In this document: one piece after another, positions 46,901 through 53,979 of the stretch
Layout: each line of letters opens with the position of its first letter
Numbering within the stretch: the stretch's first letter is position 1
NCBI GenBank assembly: GCA_934476075.1
Contig: CAKSNH010000005.1
Location: 1-64,000 of the forward strand
Length of the DNA stretch: 64,000 nt
Direction of reading: 5' to 3'
Source: an uncultured Clostridia bacterium
Lineage (GTDB): Bacteria > Bacillota > Clostridia > UBA1381
The notes under the pieces: model-generated
Databases searched by the model: none
The model's input: the letters and a program-made list of their open reading frames with translations, nothing else
What the model was told of the DNA's origin: nothing
Translations under genes and position numbers: made by a program

Positions 46901-48502
46901 GGTACGGACGCACTCGGTACGGCGGTATGGAATATTGACGATGAATTTGCGGAGGGAGTAAGTATTTCGGCGAGGGACACAAAAAGTGCCGTTCTTACGG
47001 TATCGGCGGAGGCGGTGTCGGGAGATTTGCCGATAAGATGTACTTTGAACGGAAAATCAAAAGTGGTAAACATTAAATTGCTTGGCGACAAGGATAATGT
47101 GGCATTCGTCAATGCACCCGCCGGCATACAGATTGGCAGTGATAGAGATTATACATTTAAAGCGGAAGTAAGAAACGGCAATGCGGAAACAATTTCGGAC
47201 AGAGAGATAAAATATGTACTGTATGATGAGAATAATACAGCCAAGGTAAATCCGACAGGCGTGTCGATAGATGAGGTCACAGGTGTGATGACGGTTACAT
47301 CATCTGCACAGCCGCAGACTATCGGTGTGCGTGCGGTATCGGCAGACAGTGACGGAAATGAAATCAGCAAGTTTATCAAAGTGACGCTTTATAATCTGAA
47401 ATTTTCGTTCGGCACAGCCGAGCCGCAAAACGGGTATACAAAGATAACTTCGTCAACATTGTACAGCGACAGCCGTGGATATGGTATTGACGGTACGGCG
47501 GCGGACGGTGCGGACGGAATAACGGGCAATGGATTTACATTTAAGCTGAAACTTGAAAAGGGCAATGTATATGAAGTTACGGCAAAATATCAGGGTACAA
47601 TCAGATGTGAAAGAATTGACGGTAAGCTGACAGGTTTTGACCGCACATTGAGTTCCGGCGGTACAGATACATATAAGGTGGCTGTATTCGGTGATGATAT
47701 AATGGATATTTCTCTGCCGTCGGGCGGACAGCTTTGTTCGGTTGAGGTGAGCAAGGTTGCAAGAAATAACGCATCAAAACCGCAGTGGTTTACAATAGGC
47801 GATTCTACCGTACAGCAAAACGGCTCATGGGGATATACAATAGCAAGCGATAAGACAGAAGATTTGTCAAAGTATCCGGAACTTGCTAAGGTATGTTCGA
47901 CATTCTATAACAGCGGTAAAGCAGGCGAACAGCACGCAAATTATTACAGCAACGGACGGTTAAATAATATACTTGTGCAGATGAATATAGGCGATGTTGT
48001 GTCGATAAGCGGTATGGGTACAAATGATGCGTCAAGTACACAGGAACAGTTTAAGGTATACGACAAAGCGTATGCTGACGCAATAATAGATATGGGCGGT
48101 TATGTGATATTTGGTTCTTATACACCTACGGGGAATTACGGTGCAACACAGGGAAAAGTGTATGACAGTGATTTGATGGCATTTAAGGGTATGAGAACAA
48201 ACGCATATGACCTTGCAATAAGAGATTTGTACAATGATTATAAGGATAACAGCCATGTGCTTGGATTTATAGATATAGGCAAGACCGCAGATGAAATGAT
48301 GACAAATGATGTTAGGGCGGTTTATGAAAAGGCTTTGTCGGACGGCAAGTCCGAGGACGAGGCGAGAGCGGCGGCAAATGCAAAAGCCGATGAAATGATG
48401 GGCTGGTGGAAAGACTATAATCATTATTACACCGACTTTTCAAATTATATTCTTCCGTCAATTACAAAACAGGTGGCAGAATTGATAGTGAAAATTAGAT
48501 AA
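40916..48502 (+). CDS. Secreted multi-esterase, four hydrolase-like domains (2528 aa)
   Basis: ATG with gcggaggg 8 bp upstream; signal peptide 1-26 (FFTAYAAE). Domains: small beta domain 35-165; alpha/beta-hydrolase-like domain about 190-390, in which the nucleophile elbow reads GNNEG where active relatives have GxSxG, so it is probably inactive; SASA/CE6-type acetylesterase about 394-650 (FSGQSNMAG, CQGEAD, MRDQYHYYQP); Big-type and jelly-roll domains; SGNH esterase about 953-1160 (AGDSESANYY, DFGINE, SDNLHMSQ); LamG-like, InlB-like and Ig-like modules about 1319-2270; and a last SGNH domain about 2288-2528 (TIGDSTVQQ, GMGTND, DYNHYYTD). The SGNH pair resembles CE12-type acetylesterases. The protein should strip acetyl groups from xylan or pectin next to GH115. 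No SLH anchor. Confidence 0.85.
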   Translation: MKSLIKRAVSAILSCALLASFFTAYAAETGENNMAELQNVTYTCDFTTLIKDNAATVYGTASDVIAIDKYTTAYLTYEGTYVSTDGKVYLKGANVGKGAVTEGSYIEFTAPSDGTAVFCASGYNYYLDGNYTAYSKTENTQTVELAKGQKLQIGQRIDGTYISSLTFAAAPKPEEDTTGYTAGSFASGDTTVPYLYNKPDGENLPLLIYIHSKENGGDNNSLQLADAKYMFNKSFGNDNKAILLAPQFEESAFESGNIENTAKIINSLAKDFAQKNGADKIYIAGNNEGSCAAWKAVADAPEQYSAIVSIAGTYELTDDEIEQAVNANIRVWAFQGYTDSATTYSSARKNISRLQQKGAEALYTEYPFDGQNITEKAVNDGAYSWLFDENGGKTVDLVLFSGQSNMAGRGDYDQATVCPPNEGFEYHSVTEPYVLSSVQEPLGKYENNTMHDAGSNGIDRRSGDMVSALMKAYYDKTGVPIVAVQASRGGTDTGYFTGDIMTEMQRRYNDAKTYLENSGYTVRKKFLVWCQGEADADKGRTDETYKNNTLSIFNNLKTGSEIDDFFIVRTGHYNINYGLGTGETPSETALSKDAEYLRISTAQKAIADENENVTIVASFYNDYSLSKMRDQYHYYQPVYNAVGKLAGENIAAYYDGGEIVIPDDISEEKSSVKSVKDNLPSIMNKGDSVEISISDVINSNDSDITDKVTISDVTSDNADIISVNGNTVTANGSGTAKVSFTINSDVIREPYTVTKTVKSGVYEIVSSDDVIDVTGFENYGTDIYRVYNSNGEYKTVTANNGRIENTSGKEVVIVPVYKFNYTNSAVSGYTLATGTYNSQSGFGLENGGTYNTNENGSLPKDNPLKADLPYGFYDITVTRKGGCRADVYADGHQIINNTTSSGSQNRPSGTAVMNAPRMLIADGNINLTIGNTSGSNERVAYLEIAKVPDKCKKTTIWIAGDSESANYYPIDENGSDLESDKIMMTGFGMQLKYFMADKYNIANFGQPSATVKTWYDECFESVSYQIQKDDLILIDFGINEVVSSSNRISIDEMKSYMKNIADMAKEKGARAVLVSPVYCGKYQSKAYFTYNPQTDTNAEAEFAEQIGADFIDLNKYLTNYITQAAEETGDENWRTNNYQTTSDNLHMSQYGALLAASFISAGLHDLEYETTNYSYTYKDNSEVADGYLRGEPTGVTRVYSVANAYKLMTGKDISAMPVSLEYNKADSSVNAVSSDSTVKNAQLIGAVYGSDGVMSDIKIYPLEFENMKAKAENIKLDENTRLFVWNSVEKMQPLSEVYTKDNIPSVGAEPTEAPGELIYSQDFEGYNVGDTAGWTSPAGTMAVKADSTDGIGKYQTVVSGKSGTCRSGYFELPSAVTEDFVFECDYRSSSNENVSDLELAESKNSIYANHGVYSNANFVFTMARPKNSDKYIINNKSDDSGFTEERYTAPIFSSGSISGNPWIHVKVVGDMTNRTVITYITSLDRKTEYYYGKTDMNVGRDAKINSWKCIHMLSPSTGADTCIDNIVVRKANQTELSPIFYTVSINDYGDEFKQYVAEGESVVNIPDVSAYGDSFLGWSVNNSENLITSAQLAQYPISENSVIDAVISESYIEPLANVEFNVFPANNELVMGADENTYGDNTISLTITGDKGTSLVTNPDNRVDDYKIEWSFDGFRTLDGTPTGETGNVYCDSYGLADITEKAQSCVNFKLKRTTANYYGRVTAKVTYNGKIKEVSSPLVLLADKTKDNSVILPKGGYTADFNKYENSMTGYNASSNDIVTGGWDMSGSDITYVSINSDSTGKYLSFSRNASGNSSYVHQNIGDIENETVFEQDIRFGMNAAVDYGADTAKGTSTAFNSTAFKLSFSDNKFSFNGADIGVGEKGKWYHIVITADKSSKLCNVKIYNIQSSGDYSAQTPIIQSGTVNFDASFEKGAYYRYTLNTKASGASIDVNNVKVTSAGIDEDSFTITAPQTAQIPSGGNTSVDLSASAKTVFGTDALGTAVWNIDDEFAEGVSISARDTKSAVLTVSAEAVSGDLPIRCTLNGKSKVVNIKLLGDKDNVAFVNAPAGIQIGSDRDYTFKAEVRNGNAETISDREIKYVLYDENNTAKVNPTGVSIDEVTGVMTVTSSAQPQTIGVRAVSADSDGNEISKFIKVTLYNLKFSFGTAEPQNGYTKITSSTLYSDSRGYGIDGTAADGADGITGNGFTFKLKLEKGNVYEVTAKYQGTIRCERIDGKLTGFDRTLSSGGTDTYKVAVFGDDIMDISLPSGGQLCSVEVSKVARNNASKPQWFTIGDSTVQQNGSWGYTIASDKTEDLSKYPELAKVCSTFYNSGKAGEQHANYYSNGRLNNILVQMNIGDVVSISGMGTNDASSTQEQFKVYDKAYADAIIDMGGYVIFGSYTPTGNYGATQGKVYDSDLMAFKGMRTNAYDLAIRDLYNDYKDNSHVLGFIDIGKTADEMMTNDVRAVYEKALSDGKSEDEARAAANAKADEMMGWWKDYNHYYTDFSNYILPSITKQVAELIVKIR

Positions 48503-48739
48503 TGAATGATGAAGAATGTGCTGTCATACACAAAAAACACTATAATGTCAATATAAATTGCATTATTTTCTGAAATACAAATAAAATTAGCCTTGCACAA
48601 CTGTGCACAAGCACATCAGAATTTAAAAATAATATTTATCAGCACAATAGCATTTTGAAATTATTATACAAAAGTTAGTGAAAACTGTTTATATGATAAT
48701 ATACAATTTGTGCTAATGTTACAAAACGAAAAAAAAGAG
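48503..48739. other. Intergenic stretch upstream of the pyrimidine-importer promoter
   Basis: AT-rich. I see no terminator with a T run after the esterase gene, no coding sequence and no repeat. The only structure is a weak tgcacaactgtgca palindrome near 48595. Confidence 0.5.
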
Positions 48740-48768
48740 TTGACGAATTGGATTTCATAGGCTACAAT
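48740..48768 (+). promoter_or_regulatory. Promoter of the pyrimidine importer/degradation operon
   Basis: TTGACG (48740-48745), 17 bp, TACAAT (48763-48768); predicted transcript start near 48775, giving a leader of about 120 nt before the first start codon at 48894. Confidence 0.7.
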
Positions 48769-48815
48769 AACACCATCAAAGAGATAAACAAAACGAAAGA
48801 AAATGAAATATAGAT

Positions 48816-48868
48816 AAAGAACAGACAATGAGGTTTGGTAAAAAACTTATTGTCTGTTCTTTTTTTGT
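48816..48868 (+). promoter_or_regulatory. Terminator-like hairpin in the importer leader
   Basis: Perfect 14-bp stem aaagaacagacaat / attgtctgttcttt, extendable by three further pairs, followed by seven T residues. It lies wholly within the 5' leader, about 40 nt after the predicted start and 25 nt before the first gene. Such a placement implies conditional termination. The urea operon leader has the same logic (2404-2566). Confidence 0.7.
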
Positions 48869-48893
48869 ATCGAAAACGAAAGGAATGAGCGAT

Positions 48894-49676
48894 ATGGCAG
48901 AAACAAAAAGTAATATAGAGATTATGCTTAAAGATGTAGGCATGGTATACAAAACCAATGACGGGAGAGATGTAACGGCACTTACAGGTGTAAGCATGGA
49001 TATTAAAAAAGGCGAGTTCATATCGTTGGTCGGACCTTCGGGCTGCGGTAAAACAACATTGCTTAGAATTATAGCCGATTTGCTTACACAAACATCGGGC
49101 GATGTTAAAATCGGCGGAACAACACCGAGAGAGGCAAGACTTCAAAAGAGATACGGAATTGTTTTTCAAAACGCAGTGCTTTACGATTGGAGAACAGTTA
49201 AGAAAAACGTAATGCTCCCGATGGAGATTATGAAAGTTCCGAAAAAGGAACAGGAGGCAAGGGCAATGAATATGCTTGAACTTGTGGGACTTACAGAGTT
49301 TGCTAATCATTATCCTAACCAATTATCGGGCGGTATGCAGCAGAGAGTAGGTATTGCAAGAGCATTGGCAATACAACCGGAAATTCTCCTTATGGACGAG
49401 CCGTTCTCGGCACTTGATGAGTTTACAAGAGAAAAACTTCACGAGGATTTATTGAGAATTTGGCGTAAGACTCAAAAGACAGTAATCTTTGTAACACACA
49501 ACATTGCGGAATCGGTATTTTTATCAGACAGAATTTGCGTATTATCTCCGCATCCGGGCAGATTATCGGCGATAGTCGATGTAAATCTTCCAAGACCGAG
49601 AACAATGGAGATGAAAGAAACAGCCGAATTTACAGAGCTTGTGGCAAAGGTAAGAAACAGCTTTGAGGGGATTTAA
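48894..49676 (+). CDS. ABC importer ATPase, probable pyrimidine uptake
   Basis: 260 residues, nitrate/sulfonate/thiamine-precursor type (SsuB/TauB-like) ATPase. Walker A GPSGCGKTT near residue 45, signature LSGGMQQRVGIARAL, Walker B ILLMDEPFSALDE, and the H-loop VTHNIAES. ATG 48894 is favoured over 48885 because aaagga is correctly spaced. It powers the two permeases that follow. Substrate assignment (uracil, thymine or a derivative) rests on the pyrimidine-degradation genes in the same operon. Confidence 0.88.
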   Translation: MAETKSNIEIMLKDVGMVYKTNDGRDVTALTGVSMDIKKGEFISLVGPSGCGKTTLLRIIADLLTQTSGDVKIGGTTPREARLQKRYGIVFQNAVLYDWRTVKKNVMLPMEIMKVPKKEQEARAMNMLELVGLTEFANHYPNQLSGGMQQRVGIARALAIQPEILLMDEPFSALDEFTREKLHEDLLRIWRKTQKTVIFVTHNIAESVFLSDRICVLSPHPGRLSAIVDVNLPRPRTMEMKETAEFTELVAKVRNSFEGI

Positions 49677-49706
49677 AAACTTAATACAGAAGGGAATGAT
49701 TAAATT

Positions 49707-50528
49707 ATGGGAAAGGCAAAACGGTTCTTTACATCAAAATATTTTATGACGTTTTTATGGGTACTGATTATTGCCGCAGTTTGGGAGATATTCGCATTCA
49801 TAGTGGCGGCAACAAAGCGAACCCCCGAAAATATACTTCCGCATCTTAGCGGAATATTTCAGTCAATCATAAGCACCAAAACCATAAACGGTGACCAGAC
49901 GGCACTGCAAATGGTGATGCAGAATGCGGGAGCTACATTGTCAAGAGCGGCACTCGGATTTGTGATAGGTACAGCGTTGGGATTTGTAATGGCACTTTTA
50001 ATGAGCTTGTGGAAACCGATTGAAAAATTAGCGTTTCCGTACTTAATGCTTATTCAGATGATACCGATTTTGGGTATGGCGCCAATCATCAATGCTTTGA
50101 CAGGCGATATTTCAAAAAGCAGAATTATCATCGCCGCAATACTTACATTCTATCCGGTGGCGACAAATACTCTGGCAGGATTTCAGGCGGTGCAAAAGGA
50201 AAAGCACGAACTTATGTATTCATATGCGGCAAATAAATTTCAAATATATATGAAAACACTTATTCCGGCTTGTATCCCTTATTTTTTCACAGGCTTGAAA
50301 ATATCCGCACCTATGGCAATCACAGCGTCAATCCTTGTGGATACGCTGCAAGGCGGTATCGGACTTGGCTGTCTGCTATCACAAGCGTTAAAAGGTGCTA
50401 TGACAAGATATGTGTTCTGGCAGATAGTACTTTTCAGTGCGGTGATTGGTATTTTAAGCTACACGGTTATGGGATTTTTGGAATATATACTATGTCCGTA
50501 TAAGAGAACGGCAAGAAAAGAGGAGTGA
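49707..50528 (+). CDS. ABC importer permease 1
   Basis: 273 residues, SsuC-like permease with about six membrane segments (first helix about 14-35). The cytoplasmic coupling loop reads ELMYSYAANKFQIYMKTLIPACIPYFF near residue 168, equivalent to the EAA motif (quoted part: AANKFQIYMKTLIPA). Strong ribosome site gaaggga. It is the first of two non-identical permeases, 6 bp ahead of the second, which suggests a heterodimeric channel. Confidence 0.87.
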   Translation: MGKAKRFFTSKYFMTFLWVLIIAAVWEIFAFIVAATKRTPENILPHLSGIFQSIISTKTINGDQTALQMVMQNAGATLSRAALGFVIGTALGFVMALLMSLWKPIEKLAFPYLMLIQMIPILGMAPIINALTGDISKSRIIIAAILTFYPVATNTLAGFQAVQKEKHELMYSYAANKFQIYMKTLIPACIPYFFTGLKISAPMAITASILVDTLQGGIGLGCLLSQALKGAMTRYVFWQIVLFSAVIGILSYTVMGFLEYILCPYKRTARKEE

Positions 50529-50534
50529 TGAAAA

Positions 50535-51344
50535 ATGACAAAGAGAAAATGGAGTGCAGACTCAATCACATCGGTTGTATATCCCGTTGCATTCGGAATA
50601 CTCCTTTTAATCCTGTGGCAGACGGGCATACTGCACAAGCTGCTGCACACAGATGAATACATATTGCCGTATCCGTCGAGAATACTCACCATCATCAGCG
50701 AAACAAAGGACAGCATAATGGCAAATGTGTGGGCGTCAATGGCAGTCATAATATTGGGTTTGGCGTTGGGGTCGGTAGTCGGATATTTTATAGCGGTCGG
50801 AGCGACAATATTCCCGAAGTTCGGTAAAGGCGGTCTGGCAGTTATATCGGTGTTCAACGCAATCCCGATTGTAGCGCTTGCACCGGTTATCATTAACTGG
50901 ACAAAGGACGTAAGTTCTGTTGCATCGGTAAGAAGTATGGTGGCAAAAATCATAGTTGTAATGCTTGTGTGTATGTCATCAATGAGCATAAACGCACACA
51001 GGGGTTTGACGGAACTTAAACCGTTCTCACTGGATTTGATGAAATCATATGCGGCAGGCAGAGGAACAATATTCAGTCAGCTGAGATTTCCAAACAGCGT
51101 TCCGTACATATTCACAGCACTTAGGGTAAGCGTACCGTCGAGTGTAATCACAGCACTTGTAACCGAGTATTTTGCCGAATACAGAATCGGCGTCGGCAGA
51201 CAGATAAGAGAAAACATTTTGATAGCACAATACGCAACCGCATGGTCATACATTGTGGTAGCTTGTATTATAGGTATTTCACTTTTCATTGCACTGCTTT
51301 TGATAGAGCGTGTGGCATTGAAGAAGTACAGAGTAGGTAGATAA
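50535..51344 (+). CDS. ABC importer permease 2
   Basis: 269 residues, about six membrane segments, the same SsuC-like family as permease 1. The coupling loop is LDLMKSYAAGRGTIFSQLRFPNSVPYIF near residue 165 (core: AAGRGTIFSQLRFP). Ribosome site gaggag overlaps the end of permease 1. Two-permease SsuC-like importers are known for riboflavin (RibXY) and for hydroxymethylpyrimidine and base transport, in line with a pyrimidine-like ligand. Confidence 0.87.
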   Translation: MTKRKWSADSITSVVYPVAFGILLLILWQTGILHKLLHTDEYILPYPSRILTIISETKDSIMANVWASMAVIILGLALGSVVGYFIAVGATIFPKFGKGGLAVISVFNAIPIVALAPVIINWTKDVSSVASVRSMVAKIIVVMLVCMSSMSINAHRGLTELKPFSLDLMKSYAAGRGTIFSQLRFPNSVPYIFTALRVSVPSSVITALVTEYFAEYRIGVGRQIRENILIAQYATAWSYIVVACIIGISLFIALLLIERVALKKYRVGR

Positions 51345-51395
51345 ATTAAGTTATTAAGCGAATGCTTAAAATATAAAATTTTGGAGGTAATTATT

Positions 51396-52493
51396 ATGAA
51401 GGTAACAAAAATTATTGCACTATTAACAGCTTTGGGAATGACTGCAACGGTAATGACGGGATGCGGTTCTACTGCAAAACAAGACGAAACCCCGGCATCA
51501 ACAGCTTCAAGTTCTGCAAGCATGACGAATGAAGAAAGAATTATCGCAGCCGCAAAGGACGGCAAAGTAGGTAACTGGGGCTTGGGCAATGAATATGAAA
51601 TTCAGGCATTACTTACAAAATACGGACAAGACACAAACTATTTGGTACAATCGTTTGACATGGACGGATTTGATGATGATTCAATCACATTGGCGTCAGC
51701 TATGACATTTAATGAATTGGGTTTGGTTGTAAACAATTATGAGGGCGGTTACGGCTACGGTGACAAAGTTGGTACTATCGATATGAATGACGAGGGTGTG
51801 GCAATGCTTGAAGATAACATTTTCTGTACAAAAGCATTTGCAAAGCAAAATCCGAATACGGTAAAAGCATTTGTGGCAGCGTCATTGAAGGGCTGGCAAT
51901 ACGCCTGTGAACACCCTGACGAGGCGGCACAAATTGTATATGAGGCAGGTTCATCGGTATCATCTGACCACCAAGCATATATGGCTAAGGAAGTAAAGAA
52001 ATTGATTCAAACAGATACAAAGGGCAACACGGTAACAACATACGGTAATATGGACGAGGAGGCAATGCAGCAAACGCTTGACCTTGCGAAAAAGTACATC
52101 AAGCTTGATGACTCGGTTGCAAGTCAAAAACTATCAACATTAACTCTTGACGATATTCGTGATACAACATACTGGGCAGACGCAACCGCAAACAATTTCG
52201 GCACACCTGAAAAGAAAGATGTATCAATCCAATTAAAATGGCTGCCGCAGGCACAATTTATGGGTTACTTTGTGGCAAAAGCAAAAGGCTATTATGATGA
52301 AGTCGGCTTGAACGTAAATATCGTATCGGGCGGCGGCGACATCGGCGAAACAACAGCGGTAAACAACGGTACGGTTGATTTCGGTGTAACATGGGTATCA
52401 AACCTAATCTCGGCAAATGCCGGCGGTATGGACTTGGTTGAAATTGCTCAAATCTATCAACGCTCAGGTTTGGTATTGGTTTATAAAAAGTAA
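51396..52493 (+). CDS. ABC importer substrate-binding lipoprotein, circularly permuted NMT1/THI5 fold
   Basis: 365 residues; lipobox MTGC with C23, then a Ser/Thr/Ala linker to about residue 45. The order of the NMT1/THI5-like fold appears swapped. The segment KVGNWGLGNEYEIQALL, which normally lies in the middle of such proteins after the LVLVxKK strand, is here at about residue 57. The normal N-terminal segment (DVSIQLKWLPQAQFMGYF, GYYDEVGLNVNIV, NNGTVDFGVTWVSN) sits at about residue 275 onward, and the protein ends at SGLVLVYKK. All parts of the fold are present, so this is a circular permutation and not a truncation. It should bind the imported pyrimidine-like ligand. Ribosome site ggaggt before ATG 51396. 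Confidence 0.85.
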   Translation: MKVTKIIALLTALGMTATVMTGCGSTAKQDETPASTASSSASMTNEERIIAAAKDGKVGNWGLGNEYEIQALLTKYGQDTNYLVQSFDMDGFDDDSITLASAMTFNELGLVVNNYEGGYGYGDKVGTIDMNDEGVAMLEDNIFCTKAFAKQNPNTVKAFVAASLKGWQYACEHPDEAAQIVYEAGSSVSSDHQAYMAKEVKKLIQTDTKGNTVTTYGNMDEEAMQQTLDLAKKYIKLDDSVASQKLSTLTLDDIRDTTYWADATANNFGTPEKKDVSIQLKWLPQAQFMGYFVAKAKGYYDEVGLNVNIVSGGGDIGETTAVNNGTVDFGVTWVSNLISANAGGMDLVEIAQIYQRSGLVLVYKK

Positions 52494-52511
52494 CGAATTT
52501 TTAAGTGAAAT

Positions 52512-52553
52512 TTCCGGACAGTGTATGACGTAGTGTTTATACACTGTTCGGAA
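52512..52553 (+). promoter_or_regulatory. Intercistronic hairpin between importer and dihydropyrimidinase genes
   Basis: 15-bp stem (ttccggacagtgtat / atacactgttcggaa, one G-U pair), 12-nt loop, no T run. Probably an RNA-processing or stabilising element, like the hairpin after urtA. Confidence 0.5.
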
Positions 52554-52592
52554 TAAACGGAATATTTATCAAAATAAAAAGAAGGGTTGAAA

Positions 52593-53948
52593 ATGGATTT
52601 ACTAATTAAAAACGGAACAGTAGTTACAGCAACAGAAAAATTCAAAGCGGACATAGCTGTGGCAGACGGAAAAATTACAGATATAGCAGAGTCTATTGAC
52701 CCGACTGACGGCACAAAGGTTGTTGACGCAGAGGGCAAATACATTCTGCCGGGTGCGATTGACGCACATACACATTTGGCAATGCCGTTCGGCGGCACGA
52801 TTTCATCGGACGATTATTTCGCCGGTACAAGAGCGGCGGCTTGCGGCGGTACTACAACGGTATTCGATTTTGTACTTCAAGATTTCGGAGAATCAATGGT
52901 AGATGCGGTTAAAAGACGTGACGCACTTTGTGCACCGGTTGCGGCGGTTGACTATTCATACCATGTTGCGGTAAAGGACGTAAGCGGTGACTTGATTGAT
53001 ACTATCGGCGATGCGGTAAAATTCGGCGTACCGTCATTCAAGGTATTTATGGTATACGATTTCGGTGTTACGGACGGTGTATTCTATAAGGTGCTTAAAA
53101 AAGCGAAAGAGTGCGGAGCGTTGATTGGTGTTCATGCAGAGAACAATGAAATGGTTAATACGCTGACAGAGGAATTTATCTCAGAGGGCAAGACAAGTGC
53201 ATGGTATCATTATATGTCAAGACCCGAATTTGTAGAGGCTGAGGCGGATATAAGAGCAATCCAATGGGCAAAAGCATTGAATGTACCGCTTTATATCGTA
53301 CATCTGGCAAATAAAGAGGGAGTCAAGGCGGTAACGCAGGCGAAGGACGAGGGATATAAGATTTATGCTGAAACCTGTCCGCAGTATCTTGAATTTACCT
53401 GTGACGTATACAAGAGAGAGGACGGAAGAAACTTTGTATGTTCACCGCCGATGAAGGGCGAGGAGAGCAGACAGGAATTATGGAAAGCGATTAAACGAGG
53501 CGACATCGATACAATCGCAACCGACCACTGCCCGTTCCAGTCATATGAAAAGGATTGGGGCAAGGACGATTTCCGCAAAATCCCTAACGGCTGTGCCGGT
53601 ATTGAAAATATGTATCCGTATATGCTGTCGGCGGCCAATAACGGTGAAATTACATTTGAAAAGGCGGTTGAGATTTGTTCGACAAATCCGGCGAAGATAT
53701 TCGGCTGTAAGAATAAAGGCAGTCTGGCAGTCGGCAAGGATGCGGACATTGTTATCTATGACCCGAACAAGGAATTTACAATTACAAACGATAAAATGCA
53801 CTCGGATTGTGACCATACAATCTGGGAGGGAGTTAAGCTTAACGGCTATCCTGTTCAGACGTATTCAAGAGGCAGACTTGTATATGATAACGGTGAATTT
53901 TTAGGCGAACAGGGCTGGGGCAAATTTGTTAAATGCTCGCTTGACTAA
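52593..53948 (+). CDS. pydB: Dihydropyrimidinase
   Basis: 451 residues, amidohydrolase fold. Zinc ligands H59 and H61 (DAHTHLAMPFGG), carboxylated K150 (SFKVFM), later His ligands in GVHAEN and VHLANKEG, substrate loop ETCPQYLEFT, and D in ATDHCPFQ. It opens dihydrouracil or dihydrothymine to N-carbamoyl-beta-amino acids. Hydantoinase activity is possible for this family, but PreA and ureidopropionase in the operon favour pyrimidine use. ATG 52593 follows gaaggg; a TTG at 52587 is too close to that site. Confidence 0.93.
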   Translation: MDLLIKNGTVVTATEKFKADIAVADGKITDIAESIDPTDGTKVVDAEGKYILPGAIDAHTHLAMPFGGTISSDDYFAGTRAAACGGTTTVFDFVLQDFGESMVDAVKRRDALCAPVAAVDYSYHVAVKDVSGDLIDTIGDAVKFGVPSFKVFMVYDFGVTDGVFYKVLKKAKECGALIGVHAENNEMVNTLTEEFISEGKTSAWYHYMSRPEFVEAEADIRAIQWAKALNVPLYIVHLANKEGVKAVTQAKDEGYKIYAETCPQYLEFTCDVYKREDGRNFVCSPPMKGEESRQELWKAIKRGDIDTIATDHCPFQSYEKDWGKDDFRKIPNGCAGIENMYPYMLSAANNGEITFEKAVEICSTNPAKIFGCKNKGSLAVGKDADIVIYDPNKEFTITNDKMHSDCDHTIWEGVKLNGYPVQTYSRGRLVYDNGEFLGEQGWGKFVKCSLD

Positions 53949-53979
53949 AACAGAAAAAATATAAAGTATGGAGATGAGA

